DNA of 64,000 nt from Ochotona curzoniae (GCF_017591425.1 NW_024466599.1:29922001-29986000), one strand, 5' to 3'. Numbered from the stretch's first letter, positions 50,401 through 53,429 are shown. Translations and numbers: made by a program. Notes: generated by a model not told the origin, from the letters alone.

Positions 50401-51252
50401 TCTGGCTAACTTTCTCTACACCCCGTCCCTCCATGTCAAAGGTGTCTGGCCAGAAGGCTCCGATGGGACAGACATCAACGCGCTGGTGCGATCCCATAAC
50501 AGGAAGGTGATAGCTGTTGCCGATGACTTTTGTAAAGTTCATCTGTTCCAGTATCCGTGCTCCAAAGCAAAGGTAAATTCAACTTAATAGAAACTGGTTT
50601 CTCATTCCTTTATTTGACAGTCACTTCACGTTATTTGTAAGGTTAATTTCTCTGACAGTACAGTTCAGAGAGGACGGGGGCTGTGAGTGAAAGAAATTAC
50701 TTCAGAATCCTTAGATGCTGATGCTTTTTGCTTTTAATCCTAATTACTCAATAATCTCCCTTACCTAGTCATGGGTGTTTGTTGGAAGCATGTATATTAA
50801 CAATAGATTGGATTTTCCTGTCTTTCATATAGGCTCCTAGTCACAAGTACAGTGCCCACAGCAGCCATGTCACCAATGTCAGTTTTACTCATAATGACAG
50901 TCACCTGATTTCAACTGGTGGAAAGGACATGAGCATCATTCAGTGGAAACTTGTGGAAAAGTTACCTTTGCCTCAGAACGAGACTGCAGTGGATACCACT
51001 CTACCCAAAGCACCCCCGTCTTCCATGGAAAATGCCATCCAGCCTCCTACTCCTCCCCCGCCTGCCCCCCAGCCCTTACCTGCAGCCGCTGAAGAGGAAA
51101 GCAGAGTAAGCAATTCTCCACTTCTGGAGAACAGCCTGGAGCAGACCGGGGAGCCCAGTGAGGAGCGGAGTGAAGAGGGCAGTGAGGAGCTCGGGGAGCC
51201 CCTTGAGGAAGAGCCTGTCATTGAGCTGAGTGAGGGGCAGGAGGAGCAGTGA
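8347..51252 (+). CDS. EML4: EML4 gene, exons 3-23 (partial, 5' exons outside window)
   Basis: EML4 binds and stabilises microtubules and is needed for interphase microtubule stability and normal spindle and chromosome congression. The family layout is an N-terminal trimerising coiled coil, a basic Ser/Pro-rich linker, then the TAPE domain (HELP motif plus two joined beta-propellers). The coiled coil (exons 1-2) lies left of the window. The spliced parts here are 8347-8476, 11542-11715, 13462-13590, 14044-14069, (14267-14299 optional), 20502-20625, 22117-22266, 24200-24269, 26028-26138, 28480-28575, 30015-30149, 30261-30396, 32936-33087, 34993-35118, 35200-35331, 36044-36111, 43548-43636, 44877-44974, 47647-47734, 48090-48188, 50442-50572 and 50833-51252. 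They total 2684 nt, 893 residues plus stop, and all junctions are in frame. The reading closely follows human EML4 as I know it; differences concentrate in the linker and acidic tail. Paralogues EML1-3 lack this linker sequence, so the assignment to EML4 is firm. Confidence 0.97.
9751..10030 (+). mobile_element. Older-subfamily CSINE
   Basis: TCCTAGTGATTGACATACCA, GATTCTAGCTTCCTGTAAC, GGCTCAAGTAGTTGAGTTTC and TTTCTGCCTCTCAAATAA follow the older rabbit-like C-repeat order. Confidence 0.7.
10146..10488 (-). mobile_element. CSINE, antisense
   Basis: T-rich tail, AGAGATCTTCATCTGCTGGT, GTCTCCCATCCACTGGCAG and a 5' end CAGTGCTGGCCCC. Confidence 0.75.
11542..11715 (+). CDS. EML4: EML4 exon 4
   Basis: 174 nt (58 codons), phase 2 to phase 2, so it can be skipped without changing frame. 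It encodes residues 113-170: a Lys/Glu/Gln-rich stretch (TEKKKEKPQGQREKKEE), then the Ser/Pro block IRASPSPQPSSQPLQIH. The two serines matching human Ser144 and Ser146, the reported NEK6/NEK7 mitotic sites that lower microtubule affinity, are codons TCA at 11633 and TCT at 11639. Both are conserved. Donor AG|GTTTTA is poor at +4 and +5. Confidence 0.95.
11716..13461 (+). other. EML4: EML4 intron 4
   Basis: 1.75-kb AT-rich intron with no SINE or other repeat that I can identify, unusual for this locus. It ends in TTCTTCTAG before exon 5. Confidence 0.8.
13462..13590 (+). CDS. EML4: EML4 exon 5
   Basis: 129 nt, phase 2 to phase 2, donor AA|GTGAGT. It encodes residues 171-213 of the basic linker. 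The blocks IKRPP, EKSHNSWENSDDSRNKL and KLIPKVTK match human EML4. A substituted stretch LLRTPSTSK replaces the human LSKIPSTPK. The length is a multiple of three, so skipping it keeps frame. Confidence 0.95.
14044..14069 (+). CDS. EML4: EML4 exon 6 (micro-exon)
   Basis: 26 nt, encoding the split Lys214 and HKDVIINQ (to residue 222), then a single G. Acceptor TTTTTAG, donor CAAG|GTAAAT. It ends in phase 1 after residue 222, the same boundary at which human exon 6 joins ALK in the 3a fusion. Very short exons usually need nearby splicing enhancers, and the AT-rich flanks are consistent with that. Confidence 0.95.
14267..14299 (+). CDS. EML4: EML4 exon 6b (alternative 33-nt exon)
   Basis: 33 nt between AACCAG and GTAAGA. 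In frame it adds AKMSTREKNSQ between residues 222 and 223. This is the peptide that distinguishes human EML4-ALK variant 3b from 3a, where the extra exon derives from intron 6. The reading frame, both splice sites and the exact 11-residue length are intact here, so optional use is likely conserved in this lagomorph. The normal isoform joins exon 6 directly to exon 7. Confidence 0.9.
14534..14573. repeat. A-rich simple tract
   Basis: Nearly pure A interrupted by single G residues, 250 nt after exon 6b. Confidence 0.85.
14879..14918 (+). promoter_or_regulatory. GCATG cluster downstream of exon 6b
   Basis: Three GCATG pentamers at 14879, 14899 and 14914, the last as TGCATG, the preferred RBFOX site. 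RBFOX proteins bound downstream of an exon usually promote its inclusion. The cluster lies about 580-620 nt after exon 6b. The regulatory link is inference. Confidence 0.35.
15255..15440 (+). mobile_element. MIR-like SINE fragment (copy A)
   Basis: Old degraded MIR: CTGCTTAATAACCTTGTACA corresponds to the MIR core around CTTACTAGCTGTGTGACC, and GAAATAATCTATATGAAAGT to its 3' part. Contains the source of the 34-bp segment repeated at 16324. Confidence 0.45.
16180..16440 (+). mobile_element. MIR-like SINE (copy B, with insertion)
   Basis: TTACATAAGTTACTTTACCA, TTTGTTTACAAATCTGTAG, AATAACAATAATAAT and GAGCCTGGTACGTGG fit the MIR order. A 34-bp block at 16324-16357 interrupts the element and repeats 15340-15373. 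Confidence 0.55.
16447..16535 (-). mobile_element. CSINE 3' part, antisense arm of inverted chimera
   Basis: AAGATTTATTTTTATTATAA, GTCAGATTTACAGAGAGAAG and TCTTCATCTGCTGGCTCACT form an antisense tail that switches to sense orientation at about 16536. Confidence 0.75.
16536..16792 (+). mobile_element. CSINE body, sense arm of inverted chimera
   Basis: From ATGCCCATATGGGCACCAAT through ATCTTGGGACTTTGCATCC to TCTGATCCGCCTTTCAGATT. Its own 5' head is missing; the antisense arm takes its place. Confidence 0.75.
16896..16938. repeat. (CCTT)n polypyrimidine tract
   Basis: CCTTCCTTCTTTCCTCCCC and similar to TTCTTTTTAG; continuous pyrimidines for about 40 nt. Confidence 0.8.
16966..17268 (-). mobile_element. 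Older CSINE, antisense, with internal minisatellite
   Basis: GCAGGTTCACTCATCAGGTG, AAGGATTTGGGCCATCTTCC, GTGCTACAGCACTGG. Within it, 17036-17071, a GGGCYGGC-type unit is repeated about five times. Confidence 0.75.
17036..17073. repeat. Short G/C-rich minisatellite in CSINE
   Basis: Units of the form GCTGGGCCG/A repeated head to tail. It expands the GGGCCAGGC portion of the SINE. Confidence 0.75.
18831..19115 (-). mobile_element. Older CSINE, antisense
   Basis: TTTATTTATTTATTTTTAAA, CTAAGCACTTGGGCCTTGAT, GTGCTACAGTGCTGGCATC at the end. Confidence 0.7.
19370..20060 (-). mobile_element. Ancient L1, antisense fragment
   Basis: GATACCTCACACAAGTGGAA, GAGGTTTTGATTTGCATTTC and CCTGATAACTAATGATACTG follow the order of the antisense ORF2 end and 3' region of old mammalian L1 (L1M type). 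All frames are broken. Confidence 0.7.
20502..20625 (+). CDS. EML4: EML4 exon 7 (HELP region begins)
   Basis: 124 nt, phase 1 to phase 2, donor GC|GTATCC. It encodes residues 223-263: EGEYIKMFMRGRPITMF, then the Asp-rich DIDNYDDIRTELPPEKLKLEW. This is the start of the HELP motif (hydrophobic EMAP-like protein), which packs into the core of the TAPE domain and is diagnostic of EMAP/EML proteins. Only one substitution from human EML4 is evident (Ile for Val in SDVDNY). Confidence 0.96.
20855..21390 (+). mobile_element. MIR split by a CSINE
   Basis: The left half is 20862-20935 (GGAAGGGCACTGCAGAGAAG, TTTGAGTTTTGGTTCTGCTA). The right half is 21283-21390 (CCTCACAGGACTGTTTCAAG). The antisense CSINE at 20938-21256 separates them. 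Confidence 0.6.
20938..21256 (-). mobile_element. CSINE, antisense
   Basis: GGCAGATTTACAGAGAGGAG, TCTTCCATTTGCTGGTTCAC, CTGCTTTCCCAGGCCATGAA and GTAGAGCCACC at the 5' end. Inserted into a MIR. Confidence 0.8.
22117..22266 (+). CDS. EML4: EML4 exon 8 (HELP region)
   Basis: 150 nt, phase 2 to phase 2. It encodes residues 265-313, the rest of HELP (YGYRGKDCRANVYLLPTGE, then the hydrophobic IVYFIASVVVLFNY) and the first propeller strand turn RHYLGHTDCVK. It appears identical to human EML4. The donor TG|GTTGGT is weak because +3 is T. A better-looking GTATCT begins four bases downstream but would break the frame. Confidence 0.95.
22530..22758 (-). mobile_element. CSINE, antisense arm of inverted chimera
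   Basis: ACAGAGAGAGAAGGATCTTT, GGCCATTTCCCATGCTTTCC, GGCACATTAGCAGGTAGCTA. It breaks off at about 22758 where a sense copy starts. Confidence 0.7.
22759..22950 (+). mobile_element. CSINE 3' half, sense arm of inverted chimera
   Basis: CGGGAGACATTCAGTTTTAG, AATAAACCAGTAGATGGGG and TGTCAAATAAGTAAATCC; the last AAATAAGTAAAT block is doubled. Confidence 0.65.
23305..23630 (-). mobile_element. CSINE, antisense
   Basis: GGTAGAATTACAGAGAGAAG, TTCCATCTGCTGGTTCACTT, GCCTTAAGCAGGGAGCTGG, and TTTGCTACTAGGGTGCC at the 5' end. Confidence 0.8.
24200..24269 (+). CDS. EML4: EML4 exon 9
   Basis: 70 nt, phase 2 to phase 0, acceptor GCTTTTTAG, donor AGG|GTGAGT. It encodes residues 314-337, CLAIHPDKIRIATGQIAGVD and KDGR, in the first propeller. 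It appears identical to human EML4. A 5'-truncated L1 sits only about 150 nt downstream in intron 9. Confidence 0.96.
24421..24900 (-). mobile_element. 5'-truncated lagomorph L1 (3' end), antisense
   Basis: On the minus strand it ends in an A-rich tail (complement of 24421-24445) preceded by a G-rich polypurine stretch, the hallmark of mammalian L1 3'UTRs. The order GTGGTACAATTTCGTATAG on + beside the C-runs is what I know from lagomorph L1 3' ends. No ORF2 coding portion remains intact. Confidence 0.6.
24489..24523 (-). repeat. G-quadruplex-prone G tract (minus strand)
   Basis: Four C runs of 7, 3, 5 and 5 on +, so four G runs on -, with loops of 5, 1 and 9 nt. Lies in the L1 3'UTR. Confidence 0.7.
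25105..25200 (-). mobile_element. Foldback/mariner-like fragment
   Basis: TTTTTCATGAACTTTTGAAG and TTGGCGCAAGAAA resemble the right end and interior of the element at 47231. Partial. Confidence 0.3.
25464..25772 (+). mobile_element. CSINE with target-site duplication
   Basis: Head GACCTGTTGCAGTAGCC, tail TCTGACTTTCCAAATAAA. Direct repeat GATTTGTGGAG (25453-25463) and GATGTGTGGAG (25773-25783), one mismatch. Confidence 0.9.
26028..26138 (+). CDS. EML4: EML4 exon 10
   Basis: 111 nt, 37 codons, phase 0 to 0. It encodes residues 338-374, with PHVRVWDSVSLATLQIIGLG (a typical WD-blade outer strand) and FERGVGCLDFSKA. Substitutions from human are mild (SLA for TLS). Acceptor CTTTGCAG, donor GCT|GTAAGT. 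Confidence 0.96.
26440..26698 (-). mobile_element. Old CSINE, antisense (cluster 1 of 3)
   Basis: ACTGGGCCAGGCTGAAGCCA, TGCCTTAACCGCTACACC. Strongly diverged. Confidence 0.55.
26705..26998 (-). mobile_element. Old CSINE, antisense (cluster 2 of 3)
   Basis: TCTCCCATCTGTTGCTACAC, GCTTAACCACTGTGCCATG at the 5' end. Confidence 0.6.
27020..27235 (-). mobile_element. Old CSINE, antisense (cluster 3 of 3)
   Basis: GCAGGGAGCTGAACCCAGAC and a 3' portion too diverged to trace. Least certain of the three. Confidence 0.4.
27385..27407. repeat. Poly-T run
   Basis: 23 uninterrupted T in intron 10. Confidence 0.95.
28013..28312 (+). mobile_element. Older CSINE
   Basis: GCATAGTGGATTAAGCAGTT (A-box region), CCATTGGGACCATCTGGGG, TTAGTAGATGGAAGATCTC; ends 165 nt before exon 11. 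Confidence 0.7.
28480..28575 (+). CDS. EML4: EML4 exon 11
   Basis: 96 nt, 32 codons, phase 0 to 0. It encodes residues 375-406, with CVIDDSNEHMLTVWDWQKK, a blade strand ending in the WD dipeptide. One conservative change from human (KSKG for KAKG). Acceptor TTATTTTAG, donor AAG|GTAAAT. Confidence 0.96.
29165..29411 (-). mobile_element. Young CSINE, antisense, 3'-truncated
   Basis: Body and 5' end near consensus: GCGCCCATATGGGATCCTGG, AGCCATTGCGCCGGGCCC. The tail part is replaced by unrelated sequence. Confidence 0.85.
29412..29485 (+). mobile_element. CSINE tail fragment, sense
   Basis: GGAAGAAAGATCTTTATCTC then AGTAAAAATAAATGAATCTT; directly abuts the 5' end of the antisense copy. Confidence 0.55.
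29757..29987 (+). mobile_element. CSINE, 3'-truncated, next to exon 12
   Basis: Head GGTACAATGCGGTAGCCTAG to GATCTGCTCAGCTCTGGCCA, then stops. Normal 3' third and A-tail are missing, and the exon 12 polypyrimidine tract begins within about 10 nt. Confidence 0.85.
30015..30149 (+). CDS. EML4: EML4 exon 12
   Basis: 135 nt, 45 codons, phase 0 to 0. It encodes residues 407-451, with VLAVEFHPTDANTIITCGKS and FFWTWSGNSLTRKQGIFG. It appears identical to human EML4. The acceptor TTTTTTCTCTTTTTACAG is strong but is the only non-SINE sequence left upstream: a truncated CSINE ends about 27 nt before the exon. The exon is separated from exon 13 by an intron of only 111 nt. Confidence 0.96.
30261..30396 (+). 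CDS. EML4: EML4 exon 13
   Basis: 136 nt, phase 0 to 1, donor AAAG|GTGCAG. It encodes residues 452-496: FVQCLAFLGNGDVLTGDSGG, then MLIWSKAAVEPTPGKGPK. The exon ends after residue 496 in phase 1, the EML4 boundary of the commonest human EML4-ALK fusion (variant 1). Changes from human are small (SGGIM, SKAAVE). Confidence 0.96.
30868..30985 (+). mobile_element. Old CSINE 5' fragment
   Basis: GAGCCTGCACGTTGGCACAA and CCAGTTCAGCTTCCTGCTAA resemble the older-subfamily first half. Confidence 0.45.
31203..31506 (+). mobile_element. CSINE with inverted 5' end
   Basis: Begins with an antisense piece (GCTGAAGCTGAGCTGATCTG), then sense from GCACATGCCAAGATCC to ATCTGCCTTTCAGATC. Another inverted chimera. 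Confidence 0.7.
32158..32477 (-). mobile_element. CSINE, antisense
   Basis: (TATT)n tail, AAAGATCTTATGTCTGCTGG, TGGTGCCCATATGGGATCCC, and TATTATGCCAGACCC at the 5' end. Confidence 0.88.
32627..32897 (+). mobile_element. Older CSINE before exon 14
   Basis: GGTCAGTGCTGTGGCATTGG, GGAGTGAGCCAGCAGATGTC, TCTGCCTTTCAAATAATT. Ends 39 nt upstream of exon 14. Confidence 0.7.
32936..33087 (+). CDS. EML4: EML4 exon 14
   Basis: 152 nt, phase 1 to 0. It encodes residues 497-547: QIKAHDGSVFTLCQMRNGM, a GGGKDRK turn and VILWDHDLNPEREIE. The GH/AHDG start and the LWD end mark a complete WD blade. Acceptor CAACATCTTAG, donor GAG|GTAAGG. Differences from human are conservative (ILTGG for LLTGG, KVI for KII). 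Confidence 0.96.
33088..34992 (+). other. EML4: EML4 intron 14
   Basis: 1.9 kb, free of CSINE copies. 33100-34240 holds no repeat or gene I recognise. A Tigger-like DNA transposon remnant lies at about 34300-34545, followed by a poly-T run at 34731-34745. Confidence 0.8.
34300..34545 (+). mobile_element. Tigger-like DNA transposon remnant
   Basis: AATGTGTAAACAGTTGTTTC, TGTTCAGTACAGACACAGG and GCCGTGATTGGTTGTATCC match, in order, a common non-autonomous Tigger-type element of placental mammals. No transposase frame. Confidence 0.5.
34993..35118 (+). CDS. EML4: EML4 exon 15
   Basis: 126 nt, 42 codons, phase 0 to 0. It encodes residues 548-589: VPDQYGTIRAVAEGKADQFL, then TSRNFILRGTFNDGFQIEVQ. 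This looks identical to human EML4 and belongs to the junction between the two propellers. Acceptor TTTTTCCTAG, donor CAG|GTAAGC. Confidence 0.97.
35200..35331 (+). CDS. EML4: EML4 exon 16
   Basis: 132 nt, 44 codons, phase 0 to 0, after an 81-nt intron. It encodes residues 590-633: GHTDELWGLATHPFKDLLLT, CAQDRQVCMWNS and EWTRLVD. It is a classical blade opening with GH and containing a D..V..W strand. Three conservative changes from human (CLW to CMW, SME to SVE, HRL to HKL). Confidence 0.97.
36044..36111 (+). CDS. EML4: EML4 exon 17
   Basis: 68 nt, phase 0 to 2, donor AG|GTAGGG. It encodes residues 634-655, EPGHCADFHPSGTVVAIGTH and SG, plus the first two bases of Arg656. It appears identical to human EML4. 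The following intron 17 is 7.4 kb, the longest complete intron in the window. Confidence 0.96.
36255..36475 (+). mobile_element. L2-like remnant
   Basis: TTATTAATTGAGTGCCTATC, CTAGCCTTTTGAAGCTCACA and GTACAATAGTCAGGAGAGG follow the 3' end of mammalian L2. Confidence 0.55.
37325..37478 (-). mobile_element. Old CSINE fragment, antisense
   Basis: CTGCTTTCCCTGGCCATCAG, GGGAGCTGAATCAAAAATGG; 3' half absent. Confidence 0.55.
37717..38008 (-). mobile_element. Older CSINE, antisense
   Basis: AAAGATTTATTTATTTGAAA, GTGTTTGGGCCATTTTCTTC, and the 5' end TTAACTCATCATAACCCCA. Confidence 0.75.
38095..38373 (-). mobile_element. Older CSINE, antisense
   Basis: AGACAGATCTTGCATGTGCT, CATGGGCCATGATATGCTGC, CCTGTGTCATACTGCTGGCC. 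Directly follows a similar copy; a foldback-element scrap (TTTTTCGTGAGCCTTTTGAA) lies between. Confidence 0.65.
39310..39565 (+). mobile_element. L2-like remnant
   Basis: ACATGGTCCTTACTCCAAG, CCTGGCCTTGAAGGAGGATT, GAGGCAGAGCAGAGTGAGG resemble L2 3' blocks. Weakly supported. Confidence 0.4.
40272..40541 (+). mobile_element. Deleted CSINE with 21-A tail
   Basis: GGGCTGGCATTGTGTCCCAG, GGACCCAGAAGAAGCTCCTG, then TTTACCTTTCAAATACAT and poly-A. Confidence 0.65.
40988..41308 (-). mobile_element. Older CSINE, antisense
   Basis: AAAAATATTTATTTGAAATG, GAGGTTCAAGTGCTTGGGAT, and CTCTGTGCCACAGCCC at the 5' end. Confidence 0.72.
41990..42248 (+). mobile_element. Older CSINE
   Basis: TTCCGATTCCAGCTTCCTAC, CCTGGGACCTGTCTTGGCTC, CTGTCTCTGCTTTTCAAAG. 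Head degraded. Confidence 0.6.
42266..42590 (+). mobile_element. CSINE
   Basis: GGGTCCAGCACAGTAGCCTA to CTGACTTTCCAATAAAAAAT. Complete. Confidence 0.9.
43063..43391 (+). mobile_element. Young CSINE
   Basis: Near consensus: GGCCCAGCGGCGTGGCCTAG, ATGGGCGCCGGTTCTAATCC, TGACTTTGCAATAAAAATAA. Flanks AAAAGCAAAAT and AAAAGCACAAAAT suggest a target-site duplication. Its open frames are SINE shadows. Confidence 0.92.
43548..43636 (+). CDS. EML4: EML4 exon 18
   Basis: 89 nt, phase 2 to 1, donor GTAG|GTAGGC. It encodes residues 656-685: WFVLDAETRDLVSIHTDGNE, then QLSVMRYSV. One conservative change from human (SV for SI at the end). Ends in phase 1, like the other exons whose human counterparts fuse in frame to ALK exon 20. 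Confidence 0.96.
43637..44876 (+). other. EML4: EML4 intron 18
   Basis: 1.24-kb AT-rich intron with no SINE that I can identify. A decoy acceptor TTTCTCTAG|GT lies at 44842-44850, 26 nt before the true one. Confidence 0.75.
44877..44974 (+). CDS. EML4: EML4 exon 19
   Basis: 98 nt, phase 1 to 0. It encodes residues 686-718: GTFLAVGSHDNFIYLYVVSE, then NGRKYSRYGKCT. One change from human (GKCT for GRCT). The LAVGSHDN..YLY pattern is a blade strand pair of the second propeller. Donor ACT|GTAAGT. Confidence 0.96.
45155..45398 (-). mobile_element. Old CSINE, antisense
   Basis: TTTGATCTACTGGTTCATTT, ATGCAGGCATTCCAGTTGTC, CCACTGTACAACATCC. Confidence 0.6.
46885..47095 (-). mobile_element. CSINE, antisense, deleted
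   Basis: AAGATTTATTTAAAAGGCAG, CTGCCATCTGCTGGTTCATC, GGGCCATCTTCCACTGCC. The middle is shortened. Confidence 0.65.
47231..47425. mobile_element. Small foldback (MITE-like) element
   Basis: The left end (47231-47260) and right end (47395-47424) are imperfect inverted repeats around CCAAAAGTTCATAGAAA and TTTCCCTGAACTGTTTGG. The interior holds AATTTTTTGCACCAAAA. I take it as a non-autonomous mariner-like element. An open frame of 79 codons across it has no coding features. Confidence 0.45.
47647..47734 (+). CDS. EML4: EML4 exon 20
   Basis: 88 nt, phase 0 to 1. It encodes residues 719-747: GHSSYITHLDWSPDNKYIMS, then NSGDYEILY. Identical to human by eye. It ends after residue 747, the EML4 boundary of human fusion variant 2. 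Acceptor CATTCCCTAG, donor ACT|GTAAGT. Confidence 0.97.
48090..48188 (+). CDS. EML4: EML4 exon 21
   Basis: 99 nt, phase 1 to 1, so it is skippable in frame. It encodes residues 748-780: WDIPGGCKLIRNRSDCKDID and WTTYTCVLGFQVF. One change from human (PGG for PNG). The acceptor ACTTTAAAG is purine-rich at its end, which is weak, but the frame fixes it. Confidence 0.95.
48245..48438 (-). mobile_element. Old CSINE, antisense, partial
   Basis: GTCCAGATACTTGAGCCAGC, GCTTGCCCTGCCACAACACC; 3' end missing. Starts 60 nt after exon 21. Confidence 0.6.
48625..48872 (-). mobile_element. Old CSINE, antisense, degraded
   Basis: CTAGGATTGGGCCACACTAA, AAGATGCATATTAGTAGGAA. Heavily diverged. Confidence 0.45.
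48960..49203 (-). mobile_element. Ancient L1 fragment, antisense
   Basis: AGAATTGCTGGGTCAATGGT and TCTTCCCACTAGCAATGTCT are typical of the antisense ORF2/3' region of old L1. It is interrupted by the CSINE that follows, and a further piece resumes at 49480. Confidence 0.55.
49204..49476 (-). mobile_element. CSINE, antisense, inside L1
   Basis: GGCAAGGTTACAGAGAGGAG, CACTGGTTCACTCCCCAAG, CATTCCTAGGTGCATTAGC. Confidence 0.7.
49480..49560 (-). mobile_element. Ancient L1 fragment, antisense (continuation)
   Basis: TGTGGCTGTCCCACTTGTCC and CAGCATCATTTCTAGGAA resemble the L1 block at GGCTATCCAGTTGTCCCAGC. Confidence 0.45.
50442..50572 (+). CDS. EML4: EML4 exon 22
   Basis: 131 nt, phase 1 to 0. 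It encodes residues 781-824: VWPEGSDGTDINALVRSHNR, KVIAVADDFCKVHLFQYPC and SKAK. It appears identical to human EML4. Acceptor CCATGTCAAAG has no strong pyrimidine tract directly before it; the CTCTACACCCCGTCCCTCC run about 10 nt further up may serve. Donor AAG|GTAAAT. Confidence 0.95.
50833..51252 (+). CDS. EML4: EML4 exon 23, coding part with stop
   Basis: 420 nt, 139 codons plus TGA. It encodes residues 825-963. The first third is the last WD blade (SAHSSHVTNVSFTHNDSHLI, then STGGKDMSIIQW). A disordered tail follows: a Pro-rich stretch (PPTPPPPAPQPLP) and an acidic Glu/Ser tract (EPSEERSEEGSEELGEPLEE). The tail is the fastest-evolving part. The blade is essentially human, but the tail has substitutions and small indels and ends EGQEEQ. 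By my recollection human EML4 runs to residue 981 and ends SPSS. After the TGA the same frame reads six more codons (ASPALS) to a TAA at 51271 that resembles the human end, so this stop looks newly gained. Confidence 0.95.
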   Translation, partial: APSHKYSAHSSHVTNVSFTHNDSHLISTGGKDMSIIQWKLVEKLPLPQNETAVDTTLPKAPPSSMENAIQPPTPPPPAPQPLPAAAEEESRVSNSPLLENSLEQTGEPSEERSEEGSEELGEPLEEEPVIELSEGQEEQ

Positions 51253-51484
51253 GCCTCCCCGGCCCTGTCCTAACGCTGCCTTCAGCGGCATGTCACTCTG
51301 GGGAAGTTGAGGCCAGTGATGCAGTGTCACTGTCGACAGATCTTGGGTTCCATGCACTCAGTTTTCTTCAGTCTCTCGAATTCAGTCCAAGGGTTTGGTT
51401 TGATGTGCTTTAAAAATTAACCAAGCTTGATAATAGAAGACTGAAACATTATTTCTTGGAAATTGCTGTGCAGTTAGTATGTGT

Positions 51485-51492
51485 TGTAAATA
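51485..51492 (+). promoter_or_regulatory. Pumilio-type site 1 in 3'UTR
   Basis: TGTAAATA fits the UGUANAUA consensus bound by PUM1/PUM2, which promotes mRNA decay or repression. A single 8-mer is weak evidence on its own. Confidence 0.35.
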
Positions 51493-52936
51493 CTGGAACC
51501 AGAAGCAGCAGTTGGATGGATGGAGAACCAACCGCCTTGTTACCAGAACAGGTCTTGAGGACAACACTGCCACTCATCTGCTGGCTCAGACTGCCGCTTT
51601 GTTCCTGATGCAGAAACCAGAAAGAAGAAAATGTGCTCTTAGTGATACTCTCCCACTCCAAAAAAGAAAAACCTTATTGCCTAGTGCAGTGGTGTTGCCT
51701 TCTTGAATAATGCCATTTCCTTAACACTACCAGTAGCTGTCCAGATGTGCTTCTTAGTCTGCTGCATAGGTGCTGCCTTTCCCGAATCATTACGAGGAAC
51801 AATCCCTTACGTTCCTGGGTGGGAATCTCTTGTATCCTAGAACCAAGCGACTGTCAGTTTGATGAAGAGCTTTTCATGTATAGTAACCACTGACAGGATG
51901 GATTCTGCCAAAGAGTCAGTCCTTCACTGGCCTCAACCATTCTTGGATGTTTAGAAGAGAGAAAAAAACAAAAAACCACATGCCTTTAAACTAAACTATA
52001 AGGATTACCTGGCTAATTTTAACTTAGCCTTCACCATAATTTGTTCCCCCAATAGGAGAAACAAACTTTAGGAAGTTTAAATGATTGAATTGGTGCTTGA
52101 AATTCGTTTTTTTTAGTTGTAACTTTTATACAAATTATACTGAGGGGTAAGATTCAAATTACAAATTCTTTTTTACAGAAGTGTGAATAACAGTCACAGT
52201 AATTTTTTATAAATTGCATTCTTAACTGTCTATAATGCTATATAGTCATTTCCTTCTGGTAGAGTTGCTTATAAGCCTTGTAAGTGCCGTAGGCCTACTT
52301 TCTGCTATTTGAGCAATGCATGTGTTGTGTGTTGCAAGGTGTTTTTTTTTCCTTAACATTTTGTCATACAACTATTGTTTCCTTCTTTAAAAATGATTAC
52401 TGACAGATACGCATTTACCTATTTGTTTATACTGGTTACAAAAAGTTTTGTTTTATTTTTGAACTTGCTGCATTGTTTTGATAACTGTTTGGTTGGATCA
52501 TGTCTAGAAACTTTGGATGAATTCAGAAGTCTTAAGTATGCAAGTGTTTACGTGATTGTGCCATTCCAAAGTGCATCAGAACTGTCATTCCCTTCTAGTA
52601 TCTTCTCAGGAGTAACACGTATCAGGTATTTCGTCATCATTTGGTAATATGAAAACTCCAGTGAACTCCCAAGGACACTTAGAACATTTACATTCACACG
52701 CTGCATGGAAGGGTGTAGGTGTGTGTGAAGGGGAAGTGGAGAAACACTTCTTCTATGTGTATCTCTTGATAAGAAGATACACACCACATTCAGAATACTC
52801 AGTGTCAATCTCTGTGTGTATAGGTATGTCTGTGTATATCTCTTCTTTTGTTTACAACTGTTCAAAAAAGAAACCTCAAACTAGTTCTCTTCAAAAGAGA
52901 TAGCTTCCAAGCAACCCAGTTTTTACCCATATGTTC

Positions 52937-52944
52937 TGTACATA
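52937..52944 (+). promoter_or_regulatory. Pumilio-type site 2 in 3'UTR
   Basis: TGTACATA, a second match to the UGUANAUA consensus, in AT-rich context. Confidence 0.35.
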
Positions 52945-53429
52945 GTTTAACATGAGCACCAATAGATATCAGGCATATACCCACCTGTTAGCAGTGAGGA
53001 CAGTCAGCAGGTCCGCATGTGCTGTTCCCTGCGAGCAAAATACAAGGAATGAACAAGCAATTCCAGGAGGAGAGCGAGCATTTACTGAAGCAGCTGGAGG
53101 ATCAGCTCTCCATCCTGAGCAGGGAGTTTGGTTTCAGACAGCAGTCACCTCTGGGGTTGCCAAATACAATCAGATACATAATCATGATACTCTTGGGTGG
53201 TAGTTTCAAAAGACACTACTAATCTGCAGAAAGCATTCCAGCTATCTGACGCTGGTAACTACTGTTTAATGGTCAGTTAAATCTGTGATAAGGTTGAAAG
53301 TGGGTAGGATTATGAAATTTTAGTGGTTTTTAGAAAAACTTGTGAATGAAAATGAATCCAAGTGTTTCATGTGAAGATGTTGAGCCATTTCTATCATGCA
53401 TTCCTGTGTCATGGCAGAAAATTTTGAAG

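Larger units (their letters stand above)
48189..50441 (+). other. EML4: EML4 intron 21
   Basis: 2.25 kb holding three old antisense CSINEs and pieces of an old antisense L1. The last 870 bases (49565-50435) show no recognised repeat. Confidence 0.8.

Noticed and set aside
50929..51252. Separate gene starting at the ATG at 50929
   Set aside because: This is the second half of EML4 exon 23; the exon begins at 50833 and the Met is internal.
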